Shown piece by piece: positions 9,801 through 20,026 of a DNA stretch of 20,441 nt. The stretch covers positions 1-20,441 of the forward strand of contig JAYMTA010001354.1 in the NCBI GenBank assembly GCA_036897625.1, read 5' to 3'. The translations under genes were made by a program, and so were the position numbers. The stretch's first letter is position 1. Each line of letters starts with the position of its first letter. Below the pieces are notes generated by a model. It searched no databases. It was not told the origin of the DNA and worked only from the letters and a program-made list of their open reading frames with translations. The stretch comes from Pelargonium cotyledonis (taxonomy: Eukaryota; Streptophyta; Magnoliopsida; Geraniales; Geraniaceae).

Positions 9801-10561
9801 ACGAATAAGGGTACAAAAGTATTTTTACTAAAAATATAATCTAGGTCATATCAGATTACGATTTAGTTTTGGATCTGAATCTCTTCTTCGATTTTTCTCT
9901 CTACTCATCTGATTTCACCTTTCATGGTTGTCATATTACTCGCAAGTTCATCTCTCGCAAGTTGCAAGGTCGCCAAATCTGTCTTTCGCAACTCAAGCTC
10001 AAGCTCTACACGTTCGCATTTCGAAACTCAATAAAATGTGTGATTTTATATGAAAAAGTTTCTGAATGGGTTGCTGACCTCAGTAATTTTATATGACTTT
10101 CAATTTGTTTTGGGTCGCTGGAAAACTAATAGAATTATGAGAATGTGTTTTGAAGGTTTCTGTTGATTACTTGCTTATGGTCACAATGGTATTGACTACT
10201 GAATAAAAAACATAAGTTCATGTCATTTTGTTCTGGTTCTTTGAGGTTTTTTTCCATAACTTTATTGTAGTTTGTGCTATTTGTTTGGTTTGGATTTTGT
10301 GTTCAAATTTTTTTGTACATTCAGGTACCTTCATGTTGGCCTAAGACATACATTTGTCTTCAATTAGACAAAATTACATACATTTGTCTTTAATTAGTTT
10401 GTTATTCTCATGTGCTTCATTGAATAAGTTTAGTTTAGAATAGTTTGGTTTGATTTAGAGTAGTTTAGTTTACAATTTTATCTTAGTTTAGTTTTTGCCA
10501 ATGAATTTTCTTCAATTAGTTTAGTATTGATTCGATATCTAAAAGTTACTCTTGTGAATAG
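9801..10561 (+). other. hAT 5' non-coding region
   Basis: No protein wording is found. A CT-rich stretch at about 9880-9990 resembles a transcript leader. A short duplication, catacatttgtctt(c/t)aattag, appears at about 10347 and 10377, followed by repeated TAGTTTAG motifs to about 10490. It probably holds the promoter and leader of the transposase gene. Confidence 0.5.
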
Positions 10562-13057
10562 ATGTCAATCATTGGTGAAAATTCAACATCTTCTATTGCT
10601 ACATCCATGCTTTTGAGGCGAAAACAGAACATTCAGACTCATTGTGCTTTCACTATAGAGATCGACAATTCATTGGCAATCAATAATAATAATTTTAATA
10701 ATGTTAGATATTTGATTATTATGTAATTTAATTTAATATTTATGATTGTATGTTATCTTGTATGTTGAGTTTAAATAAAATTATATCTTTATTTTTTTAT
10801 GTGTAGATGACATCAAAAGCTAATAGTGATGACATTTTGACGATTGATGACGAGGATGCGATCATGAATGGAGAAGATCCTAACATTACAGAGGGAGAGG
10901 ATACGAAGAACAAACGGAGGAAAACTTCAGCTGTTTGGAAGGTATTCATTATGCTTCCTCCAAAGGATGGATTTCCATATAGATGTCAATGTAAACATTG
11001 TAATAAAAAAATATGTTTGTTCGACTAAGAATGGCACGGGTAGCCTGCGTCTACACTTGGATGTATGTCTAAGGAAAAACACTCGTGATATAGGTTAGTT
11101 GCTCATTTCTCAAAGTAGTGGTAATTTGCCCACGCGTTCATCTAAATTCGACCATGCATTCTTTAGAGAGATGCTCAATAGTGCTATTGTCATGCATGAA
11201 TTGTTATTACAATTTGTTGAGTATAAGGGTATTAGAGATGCATTTCTTTATTGTCATGAGAATGCAACTTTGGTATCAAGAAACACTGCAAAGGCTGACG
11301 TGTTAAAAATGTATAAGAGAGAAAAGACAAAGATAAAAAAATATGTTGGATGATGCATGTGGTAGAGTTAGCTTAACAACTGATTTGTGAACTTCATTAG
11401 CTACTGATGGATATTTAACTCTCACTGCTCACTTTATTGACAAATGATGGATGTTGCATAAAAGAATTTTAAGTTTTTGTGTTATGCCTCCTCCACATAT
11501 TGGTGTTTGTTTGGCTGAGAAGATATATTCATTGTTGTCTACTTGGGGTATTGAGAAGAAATTATTTACTATTACGTTGGACAATGCTTTAGCAATAATT
11601 CTTTCATTGAAATGTTGAGAGCCCAATTGAATATTAAAGATGCACTTCTACTGAACGGTGATTTTTTGCATCTTCGTTGCTCTGTTCATGTGCTTAATTT
11701 GATTGTTAAAGATGGGTTAAAGGAAATTGATGATGTGGTTCACAAGATTCGAGAAAGTGTCAAGTATATGAAGGGTAGTCAAGCTAGAAAGGTAAAAATT
11801 TTGAAGTGTGTGGATCACATGTCTCTTGATGGTAAAAGGGGTTTGAGGAAAGATGTACCAACTCGTTGGAATTCAACATTTTTAATGCTTGAAATAGCTA
11901 TTTTCTACCAACATGCCTTTTCTCATTTAGAGTTGAGTGATTCAAATTACAAGCATTGTCCATCTAAAGATGATTGGAAGAATGTTTAGAAGATTAATGA
12001 GTTCTTAAAATTATTTTATCAAATCACTTTAATCTTTTCGGGAAGCAAATATCCTACTTCTAACTTGTTCTTTTTGTCCGTTTTTACCGCTTGCATGACT
12101 TTGAAAAGCAAAATGGAGAGTGAAGATGAATTCATAAGAAGAATGTCAATATCCATGAACACAAAATTTGAGAAGTATTGGTCGGAGTTTAGTATGATTT
12201 TATTTATAGCGGTTATCTTAGATTCTTGCTACAAGATTCAATTTGTTGAATGAGCTTACAAAAGGCTCTATGGAAGTGGTTCCCTTGAGTTTTCTCAAGT
12301 TCGTTCCAAGCTTTTGGCTCTTTTCAATGCGTATGTGAAGAAGACACCATGTTCTACATCATCTTCTTCAAAAAAATATAGCAAGTGGAGTTGATTCCTC
12401 TGAGTTGACATCGTTGGTGAAAAGTGCTAGAGTGGTAGAGGTAAATGATTTATTCTATGTTATTATAAATATTATTTCGAGTTACTTTGATGTTAATGTT
12501 TACCATTTCTCATTTATTTGATCTTTTTGCTGATATATGTTTAGGAATTTGATATTAAAAGTGAAGAGTTTGGTTGTGCTACATAAAAGTCTCAATTGGA
12601 TATGTATTTGGATGAGCCAAGATTTGAAAGAACTACAAGTTTAGACATTTTTTATTTTTGGAAAAGCAATCAATATAGGTACCCGAAACTTGCTTCTATG
12701 GCTCGAGATATCTTATGCATTCCGATATCATCAGTTGCATCGGAATCAACTTTTAGTCTTGGTAGTCGAATTCTTGATAAATTTCGAAGTTATATTTAAA
12801 TAAAGATAGTCGAGGCTCTTGTTTGCTTGAAAGATTGGATGTTTGAAGATGGAGGTATATTTAGTATTATTATTTCTCAACGTTCTACTATTATTTAATG
12901 ATTTGTTGTAACATTAACTTGTTTATTTCCAATACTAATTTTATACTTTACACTTGTAAATGAAAGAAACGAAGTTTTATTGGAGGAATTAACCGAAGAC
13001 ATTTTCAACTCGAAGACGAACAAAGAAGTTTCTCAAGCCTCCAATCAAAATACTTAG
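10562..13057 (+). pseudogene. Decayed hAT transposase gene (BED finger, RNase-H core, dimerisation domain)
   Basis: A transposase that would cut and paste the surrounding element, decayed. A BED zinc finger lies at about 10936-11080: SAVWKVF then CQCKHCNKK in one frame, NGTGSLRLHLDVC in another, so a frameshift splits the finger. Ac-type core wording follows: FDHAFFREML near 11150, HLRCSVHVLNLIVKDGL near 11670 and RKDVPTRWNSTFLMLE near 11850. The C-terminal dimerisation domain at about 12596-12850 reads YPKLASMARDILCIP then SSVASESTFSLGSRILDKFRS. A GT-AG intron at 12441-12544 keeps the flanking frame. A 47-codon upstream exon (10562-10702) could join in phase to the ATG at 10807. A last exon (LLEELTEDIFNSK) ends at a stop at 13055. 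In-frame stops include one after RSYI near 12797 and several across 11350-11610. It is not functional. Confidence 0.88.
12441..12544 (+). other. Probable intron in the hAT transposase gene
   Basis: GTAAAT at the donor side and TATGTTTAG at the acceptor side, AT/T-rich inside, 104 bp. The downstream reading (EFDIKSEEFG, later MYLDEPRFER) is in the frame of the dimerisation domain. A second candidate intron at about 12855-12966 (GTATAT to GAAAG) does not join the frames cleanly. Confidence 0.55.
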
Positions 13058-13289
13058 TTTGTTGGATATTTACTTTTGTTGGAGTTTGTTTTGTAAATTG
13101 ACTTATGTTGGTTTAATTTTGTCGGAGTTTGTTTTGAAAGTTAACTTTTGTTGGTTACATGTTTTTTTTTTTAATATTTAAACTTTCTTCATGCGATTTA
13201 TGTATTATTTGTTATGTTACTCTCTTAGTGAACGGTAATATGTTATGTTACTCATTTAATGTGTTGAATATGTTAAATTTGTGAATTTG

Positions 13290-13545
13290 TTCGTATTGAG
13301 TTGTGTTGTGTTAAACGTGTCGTGTTGTGTCGTGCTAAACGTGTCAACTCCGACCCATTTGCTTAAATGAGTCGTGTCAACACGTCCCATTTAGTTATCG
13401 TGTTAAACGTGTCGTGTTCGTGTTTTCTATTCATAAATGTGTCGTGTTCGTGTTGGGTTATGGAGCACGATTACTAATCATGTCGTGTTAGGTCATGCAC
13501 AACACGAAAAAATTTAGCACGACACGAACACGACACACACGCACG
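13290..13545 (+). repeat. hAT right subterminal repeats
   Basis: Copies of cgtgtcgtgttcgtgt at 13408-13423 and gtgtcgtgttcgtgt at 13439-13453, an inverted copy acacgaacacgacac at 13522-13536, and many shorter CGTGT units. They mirror the left-end motifs and lie directly inside the right terminal repeat. Confidence 0.8.
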
Positions 13546-13559
13546 AATTGTCAGCCCTA
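13546..13559 (-). repeat. hAT right terminal inverted repeat
   Basis: Read on the minus strand, TAGGGCTGACAATT, 11 of 14 bases shared with the left end. Confidence 0.9.
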
Positions 13560-13567
13560 GCTTACGC
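13560..13567 (+). repeat. 8-bp target-site duplication of the hAT, right
   Basis: Exact copy of gcttacgc at 9562-9569; the Copia LTR text resumes directly after it. Confidence 0.95.
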
Positions 13568-14365
13568 GATCGCCCATATGGGTGTCACTTTATAGGATCT
13601 CACAACGTTGGCAATGACGTCTTAAAACGACATTAACACTAAGCGGACCCTACCAAGCCATAAGTGCTACCCAAGTTGTGAGACTTGATGTAACAGTTCA
13701 AATTTCTATGAAATGTAACTACTTTATGTTCAATCCTTTTGTTCTAGATATCTTGATATGAACACGAGCCATTGACTGTCAAACTCGTATGGTCCGGATT
13801 ATATGATTTATTGATCCTGAACGTGTCATCAGAACAAATAATCACGACAACACATGTCATATCATTTGGGTGCACCTCTTCATAACATATGCTCATCAAT
13901 GGGCCAAGAGATATCGCTCCGTTGGTTCGGAGGGACAAATTCTATCTTGATCATTCAACACCCATCTTCATGACTTGTGCTGTGCCCAACGTCAGTCGTT
14001 AAGGAATTCTGTTATGGATGTCGTTTGACTTGATTAAAGCACACGACTCATCATGTCAAGGTGTCTATGGTGACCTTAAGTCTAAGGATCAACATATTTT
14101 GCCACAATTCTAGAAGAGTCGCTTATGACAGTTGTAATGATTCACTAACCACCACCTACACTGTTGAATGACATCCTAATATCCTATGACAATGTTTTGT
14201 CATCAAACAATAATATACTAGTCTAAATCGTACCACCATTGACTGTACCATGGTGATACTCAACTAGGGATATGTTGAGATATTATAACTATCCAATGGT
14301 CGATCTTATAGAATTACATACTTAAACAAAGAAGCTAAGTATTATTAGAATGATAATGCCTTCTT

Positions 14366-14715
14366 GTAAGGGAAAATTGCAGATGACACCCTTCAACTAA
14401 ACATCATTTGCCTAGTTTGATTCAACCTCTTAAAATTTTTTTTTTTCAACCTATTAGATTTATATAGGTATTCATGGGTATTTTTAATAATATTGTATGA
14501 GTATATCTATCTTTTATGGGTCAAAATACCTCTTTTTTATTTAGCTAATGAGGTGAAAAATCAGAAGTTGGAGGCACCCAACTTCTTTTTTTTGGCTTAT
14601 GAGTAGACGCTTATGAGCACTCTTAGTTATAACAAATTAGGTAAATTTAAATAATAAAAAAAAGCATTTTTATGCTTATAAGCTTGTTTGACCGACTTAT
14701 AAGCATTTTTAAACA
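14366..14715. mobile_element. MITE-like remnant between two Copia fossils
   Basis: Non-coding AT-rich DNA with two strong hairpins. One has arms agaagttgg / ccaacttct (14563-14571 and 14578-14586, 6-base loop). The other has arms atgcttataag / cttataagcat (14672-14682 and 14696-14706, 13-base loop). The left edge (gggaaaattgcagatgacac from about 14370) resembles a Mutator-type terminal repeat, and the right edge (gggtgtttaaaaatgcttataag on the minus strand) resembles a hAT-type MITE end. No matching partner ends are seen, so it may be two partial elements. Confidence 0.4.
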
Positions 14716-16400
14716 CCCTCTTATTCTAGAAAACTCTCAACTAAGCACAACTATTTGAAAGAACTCTCTCATATAAACACAACTATTCTAGAAAATACTT
14801 TAACAAATACAAGATTATTCTAGACAACTTGATTACTTAACACAAAGAGGTCAAATAATAAAAGATGGAAGCTTAAGTCAAGTTTATATTTCAGCATCCC
14901 CTTTAAACTTGATTTGTGACTCTAAGAATACTTCGCAACTTGAAAAAAGTGTCTTGCTAGAATAGATTGGTAAAGATTGTTTCTAGTTCATGAGACTTCA
15001 CATATTTTAGCTACACTTCCTTGTGATGCATTATCATATGTAGTGATAATGAGTGTCGATGTGCTTGCTTCGATTATGGAAGACGAGATTTTTTTTCAAA
15101 CCAAGTGCTAATTTGTTGTCAACATGAATCTCAATTGGCTCTTTATATGAAAACTTCAACTCCTTTAATAAATTTCTAAGACAAATTGTATGGCAAGCAC
15201 ATGAAGTTGCAGTGACATATTCGGTTTCACAAGTTGAGAGTGACAATAGACTAGTTCTTTGACATCCAAGTGAAATAAGTATCCCTCCAAAAGAACACAA
15301 ATTCATTAGCACTTTTTTTATCATCCAAGTCTCCATTCCAATCACTGCCACTATATCCAACAATTTTCAAAATTGTTAAAAGATAAATAAAACAAGTCAT
15401 AGTTGGTTGTACCTTTGATGCACCAAAAAATCCTATTTGTGGTTTTGAAATGAGTTTTCGTTGAAGCTTCCATGTAGCGACTCAAGACTCCAACGACATA
15501 GAGAATATATGGTCTTGTACAAGTTAGATAGCGCAAATTCCCAATAAGGCTTTTGTAGAGAGTAGGATCTACCTTTTCTACCTTTTTATACTCAGACAAC
15601 TTGACCCCACTTTCCAGTGGTGTTCCTACCAGATTTGAATATTTCATCTTCAACTTTTTATTTAAGGATGTCTCGAGCATATCCCTCTTGTGTGATGAAG
15701 ATTCTTTTTTCTCCTTGCTTCACTTCAATGTCGAGGTAGTAAGACATGAGTCCAATGTCAGTCATCTCGAACTCTTTCTCTATCTCTTTCTTGAATTCCT
15801 CAAACATACTCGTATTACTACCTGTGAAGATCAAGTCATCAACATATAAGAATACAATCAATATCTCAATTTTGAACTTTGATATAATGTGCATGCTCAT
15901 ATGGACACTTAGTAAAACTCTTCTCTTTAAAATACTTATCTACCTGAGAATTTTACGCTCTAATCGCTTGCTCTAAACCATACAAAGTCTTCTCAACTTT
16001 AAGACTTTCTCTTCATGTTCTTTCATTTCACATTCCCAGGGTTTTTCAATGTAAACTTTTTCTTCAAGAAATTTGTGTAAGAAAACCAACTTCTCATTCA
16101 TTTGATAGATCTTCCATCTACTTTGAGCTTCGAAATAAATAATTATTTTAATTATTTGAAGTCGAACAATCAGAGCAAATACATAGTCATAGTCAATGTC
16201 GTGTCTTTGACTATAGTCTTTCGCCACCAATCTTGCTTTGTATCGCTCCACATCTCCTTCAGCATTCTTCTTCGCCTTAGAGACCCATTTGACTCCAATT
16301 TCCTTATGTTATTGTAGAAGTATAGTATGATCCCACATATAATTCTTCGTGATTGACTTGATCTCTTTGTTCATAGCATCTCTTCATTTCTTATTTCATG
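14716..16400 (-). mobile_element. Second Ty1/Copia fossil, 3' part only
   Basis: Minus-strand order is reverse transcriptase (about 15658-16385), RNase H (about 15034-15600), polypurine tract (aaaggggat, plus-strand 14897-14906) and LTR start (TGCTGAAATATAAACTTGAC, plus-strand end at 14896). About 180 bp of LTR-like DNA with repeated tctagaa motifs follows. No gag, protease or integrase part is seen in the window. It is broken, with several interruptions. Its wording differs from the larger Copia fossil, so it is another family or lineage. Confidence 0.85.
15034..16385 (-). pseudogene. Copia reverse transcriptase and RNase H part (second fossil)
   Basis: Reverse transcriptase wording includes ERYKARLVAKDYSQRHDIDY near 16250, IVFLYVDDLIFTGSN with the YVDD active-site box near 15850, and LIGNLRYLTCTRP with SRYMEAST near 15500. 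RNase H wording includes LSLSTCETEYVTATS and HVDNKLALGLKKN then RSKHIDTHYH near 15040-15250. This is the usual Copia C-terminal pol order. It is a broken fossil part. Confidence 0.85.
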
Positions 16401-16439
16401 TTGTCTCTTGATAGCTTAAAAGTTCACAATCACCAAAAA

Positions 16440-17965
16440 GACGTAAAAAATGTCCCGTAGAACCAACCCTCAACTGAAAATTTTTCCAACCCATCAATTG
16501 GGGGTCCACCTCATAACTCCATAGTGCATCATTCATAAGTGAACTTTGAAAGTATAATGAACAAAATTTTGTAATTTCCTCAACAAGTTGAACGTCCTAT
16601 TCGAGTCTTATAACATGGATAGATCCAACAATATTGACCTGATCTTCCAACCCGAGCTTCATAGGAAATATGAACTGACATATGTTCCATTGAATCAAAG
16701 AATCCGTAGGATAAGATCATCTCCAGTTTGCATTAAAGCATATGAATTCTCGACTCCAAATTTACCATTCCCTCCATTAACAATATCTTTGCGCATAAGT
16801 TCTTGAAAAACATACTCAACTCGGTGAGAATCTCCTAAACATTGTGACATAATGCAATGAGAAATAACTGTAGCATGAAGACATGTCAATTATGACTTTT
16901 CATCCCGAATAACTTAAACTTTCTCCTGTTGATACATCTAGCAAGATTGGAGATGCATCCATCGGGAAATTTTAGGCCTCTAACTCATTTAATACGACAT
17001 TCCTTTAAGCCTTGTCTGAGGTATAACAAGCCTTCGGGTATTTATCCGTTGCATTGTCCTTAACAAATTTAGGTCTTCAACATATATTCTAAGAATCTTT
17101 GAGAGCCTTCAAATTGTCTTTCGTCTTACCCTCAACGTCCATGACACTATGACAGTGTTGAGTGTAGTCAAATCCATTTTTCTCTAGGTGCATTACATGA
17201 AGATTGTGCCAAATTAAGTTGTTTTTCTTGTACGGAATGTCCTAAAAATTTACTTTTCTTCCTCTAACCACAAACTTCTAACTTAAGTAATTGAACGTTG
17301 GATTCTTCAACATCTTTTTCAGTCAGCTTCAATAATCTAAGATTTTATATTTGTGCCAACCCATTTTCGTTGCTTAATTGAGGTGGTGGGCCTTATCGTA
17401 CAACGTGATTATGCCTAAACTTTATCATGTTCCTTCTTCACAGATGATCACTTGGTAGAAACAAATGATTGTCAAACCTTGACAATTCTGACCGTGTGGT
17501 AGTAAGAAAGCCTCTGACCATTCTATGCAACACAAGCAAGCTTGTGTCTTGGCTATCTCTTAGTTAAACAACATTGTGTATGCCGAAAAGTCACTTATAG
17601 TCCATATTGATGCAGCCATGAGTGTGAAATTTGACGTACGTGACACATCATATGCACTAACACCCATAAACCATAGTTTGTTAAGCTCGTCAATTATCCA
17701 CTACAAATACACATATATATTTGTTTTGTTTCGGTTTACTTGAACCGGGAACCAATGTTGTCATAAATATTGTAGGTTGTTTCATACACATTCATGGTGG
17801 CTAACTGTACATTGTATTGCTTTCCCTTTTTAAGTAGTTGCATGGGAATGAGAATGGGATCCGTCTGTGCAAAACTCCAACCTCACATTTTGGGGCTCCA
17901 AAGCAAAACGTTAATGTTTCCTTTTGAAGTGTTTTTCCATGCCTTGAAATCACACGGATGACACA
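16440..17965 (-). pseudogene. Decayed CACTA (En/Spm) TNP2 transposase
   Basis: The minus-strand frames, read from 17965 leftwards, follow the TNP2 family (Transposase_21) in order: LCHPCDFKAWKN, NVRLEFCTDG (about 17890-17860), CMKQPTIFMTTLVPG (about 17790-17745), DELNKLWFMGVSAYDVSR then NFTLMAASIWTISDFSAY (about 17700-17585), HNLHVMHLEKN (about 17211-17175), EGKTKDNLKA, FGMKSHN, FFKNLCAKILLMEG then CKLEMILSYGFFDSMEHM (about 16812-16680), and YEARVGRSGQYCWIYP. The pieces lie in different frames with several stops, so it is dead. TNP2 cuts CACTA ends. No CACTA terminal repeats are visible, and the left side abuts the second Copia fossil at about 16400-16440. Confidence 0.88.
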
Positions 17966-18397
17966 GAGTTCCCTCGCCATAAACGTTTCTTGTAATGCCA
18001 ATGTCATATCTGAAGTCATGCTCTCAATTGATACAGACATTTCAATATCAATTTCAAGGGAAAATAAAACATCATTCTGAACAGAATAAGTTTTTGTTTG
18101 CCCGACCCAATACTTGCATATAGATCATCAAGTCGCGATCATCTCGACTCAGAATCTGAACGTTTATTCTCAGTTTAACGTAGCATATAATTTATTTTTC
18201 AATCAAGCGAAACCAGAACATTGCGTTTTGGCTTTTTGATTGAAAAAATAAATGAAACGTAACGCTTCATTGTTGGAAGTTGAAAGTCAATGTGACAGGT
18301 TCACATGGAACACATTGTTGATGTGACATATATTGACATTTTGTAGCCGGTCGAGTGTGTGAAATTAAAAAAAAATGTTAACAATTGTTCAAAGTTA
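17966..18397. other. Unassigned DNA with a long hairpin, no gene
   Basis: Beyond the recognisable TNP2 wording nothing coding is supported. The stretch may be further CACTA sequence. Its one clear structure is the hairpin at 18190-18253. Confidence 0.5.
18190..18253. repeat. Hairpin, 17-bp stem and 29-base loop
   Basis: The left arm atttatttttcaatcaa (18190-18206) pairs with ttgattgaaaaaataaat (18236-18253) with one bulged base. Weaker complementarity extends outward (acgta near 18178-18182 with the acgtaacg stretch near 18257-18264) and into the loop (gcgaaacc with ggttttgc-like sequence). Confidence 0.75.
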
Positions 18398-18618
18398 CAT
18401 CCGTTTCAAATTAAATGTCGTTTTAGAGTTTTTCACACATATTAAGGAAAGTTGTGAAATGACTTTCTTACCCTTAAGATAAATACATAAAACTCATCAT
18501 TGCTAACCCACTACTAATATATGTATTCTACTGCATTATGAGGAAGTCATGTGTATATGTTTGCTAAAAATAGAAAGTAAAATTTATTTTGAAACAAAAA
18601 TTGGACTCTAAAATGACA

Positions 18619-18627
18619 TTTAATTTG
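18619..18627 (+). repeat. 9-bp target-site duplication of the MULE, left
   Basis: tttaatttg, repeated exactly at 20137-20145. Nine base pairs is the Mutator-superfamily length. The duplicated bases belong to the Stowaway right terminal repeat. Confidence 0.9.
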
Positions 18628-18738
18628 GGGTTGAATAATTATACATCCCTTGGACTTGTTTTCATTTTAGAGTTAGCCCCTATTTAGGATTTTTACACAT
18701 TTTCACCCTTGTACTGACAATTTTTTACGTTTTAGTCC
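18628..18738 (+). repeat. MULE left terminal inverted repeat
   Basis: Matches the reverse complement of about 20027-20136. The strongest shared core is ttttagagttagcccctatt followed by taggattttt; similarity fades after the gtactgacaatttttta stretch. Confidence 0.85.
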
Positions 18739-19221
18739 TAATCACCTACATTCACCAGTTTTCCTTATACATGTTAGTTCTCACTTCCATCTCACTATGC
18801 CACGTCATCCTCCTCTACCACGTAAACAATAAACCAAGCCTAAGCTGAAACCCAAAAATAGAGCTCCTCAACACTTGGTATTCTTCCTCAACAACTGATA
18901 AAGTATGAACCCTAAAGTACAAAAATCAAAATCAAAGAGCCCATAGCCACTTCTAGCTTCAAGCTGTTGTCATCATGTTCTTATTCGAATCAAAATTGTT
19001 CAGTTTATATAGTTAAATTTGAAATTAAAAACCAAATAGAGAGTTCAATTGGAAATCACTCAGCTTCAAGAGATATTGCAGTCAAAATAGTTTCACAACT
19101 TTCACATACCAATCAAAATTGAATTGCAATATCAAAATTCTCCATTTCACATTGTTAAATTCAAAATTGAGAACAAATTAGTGTGTCCAGTTAGTACAAA
19201 TGAGAAGAAATGTAACACTAC

Positions 19222-19416
19222 CAGGGAAGGGGATAAGAAGATCGAGGGCACAAACAGTACGATCCTCCAGATACTTTCTCCTGCCCTGTAGCATGGCTGA
19301 TTGACGCCGGTGGTACGGGTACCCGTGGGTGGCCGGGAATCGTTATCGGAGAGCTTCCAACGAGGGGATTCTGGGCATTGAAAAACCTCCGGAGCACCGC
19401 CTTCATTGTTCACCAT
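19222..19416 (-). pseudogene. Captured protein phosphatase 2C exon fragment
   Basis: The minus strand reads EGGAPEVFQCPESPRWKLSD in one frame (about 19404-19345) and then, in another frame, QSAMLQGRRKYLEDRTVCAL and DLLIPFPG (19303-19220). The QGRR-x3-EDR box is the first conserved motif of PP2C Ser/Thr phosphatases, and the whole wording recalls the N-terminal part of plant PP2Cs such as Arabidopsis At3g63340 (from memory, not searched). The frame change between 19345 and 19306 shows the copy is not coding. A GT at 19221-19220 right after IPFPG could be the original splice donor, leading into AT-rich intron-like DNA. The catalytic DGH and later metal-binding motifs are absent. GC content is clearly higher than in the flanks. 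Confidence 0.72.
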
Positions 19417-20026
19417 CAAACATTTTGACTATTCTCGACGCAAAATGTAGCTAACAAAACTATTGAACACCAAATTATGAACAGGCGATGGCTCAAGCTC
19501 ACCATCGTCTCTTCAACAATGAATTGCAGTCATTACCTATGTTCTTCTTTAAAAATTTCAAAAACAGAGAGCACATAAGTAAGGGGAGATTGCATTATAT
19601 GCTCTCAAATCTCAATAAAACTACTTGGCAATTAATTTGTATACCATATACTATTTATCTCAAGAGATCTAAGAAGCCAAAACAAAACCCAAATCATTAA
19701 TGAGAGGAAATTGAAGACCTATCAATTGTTGTCCCCCAATTTCGATATGGCAGACGATAGTGGCTTGTTGTGCAGCTCCTCGCGGCAGCGACTTGTTGTT
19801 GTTGCTCGTGGTTGATTTCCAGTTGATGAGATTCATGCATGATCTCAATTGAGCAACTAAAGTTCATCAACATATCAATGAACAAAATGGGTGTAAACCA
19901 TGAACTGATGTGCCAATTATTATTGTTATTTTTTACTTGTTGATATGGCAAATTAACTGACGTGCACGGATGACATGGCACTGGTGCTGACATGGAGGTC
20001 TTCTACCTACTACAACAGGTCATATG

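Larger units (their letters stand above)
9570..13559 (+). mobile_element. hAT (Ac-type) DNA transposon, 3990 bp
   Basis: The element is bounded by an exact 8-bp duplication. Its terminal inverted repeats are TAGAGTTGGCAATT on the left and TAGGGCTGACAATT (minus strand) on the right, 11 of 14 bases alike, matching the hAT consensus form YAGGGNTGGCAAT. Both ends carry dense subterminal copies of ACACGAACACGACAC in both orientations. The interior encodes a BED zinc finger, an RNase-H-like transposase core and a C-terminal hAT dimerisation domain on the plus strand. The ends look complete, but the transposase frame is interrupted many times, so it could move only if supplied in trans. It is younger than the Copia LTR it entered. 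Confidence 0.95.
1937..14365 (-). mobile_element. Ty1/Copia LTR retrotransposon fossil, with nested insertions
   Basis: The element reads right to left: 5' LTR (8720-14365, carrying the hAT insertion), primer-binding site (8705-8718), leader, gag, protease, integrase, reverse transcriptase, RNase H, polypurine tract, 3' LTR (1937-3389). The domain order integrase before reverse transcriptase identifies Copia. The two LTR copies match over 1937-3320 and 9048-9561 plus 13568-14365, differing by eye at roughly one base in seven, so the insertion is probably several million years old. It is clearly broken, with about ten or more interruptions across gag-pol. A Tork-like lineage is possible from the Gag wording but was not tested. 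Confidence 0.9.
8720..14365 (-). repeat. 5' LTR of the Copia fossil, split by a hAT
   Basis: Two LTR blocks, 8720-9561 and 13568-14365, match the 3' LTR at 1937-3389 in continuous order. The break corresponds to about 2475-2482 of the other LTR copy, where the text 'gcttacat' is undivided. The inner edge is fixed by the primer-binding site. Divergence from the other LTR is visible throughout, so the copy is old. Confidence 0.85.

Noticed and set aside
16695-16889. Open frame on the minus strand with plausible-looking protein text (ELMRKDIVNGGNGKFGVENS)
   Set aside because: The neighbouring frame of the same strand gives FFKNLCAKILLMEG and CKLEMILSYGFFDSMEHM, which fit CACTA TNP2 in order with the flanks. 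The open frame is incidental.
17695-17705. CACTAC motif considered as a CACTA terminal repeat
   Set aside because: It lies inside the transposase coding remnant and has no inverted partner in the window.
17801-18040. 79-codon minus-strand open frame
   Set aside because: Over its shared part the adjacent frames match TNP2 (LCHPCDFKAWKN, NVRLEFCTDG), so it is a shadow of the CACTA remnant.
19697-19993. 98-codon minus-strand open frame with N and Q runs
   Set aside because: It lies in the MULE interior, has low-complexity runs from cag/gtt-type repeats, no homology I recognise, and runs close to the terminal repeat.
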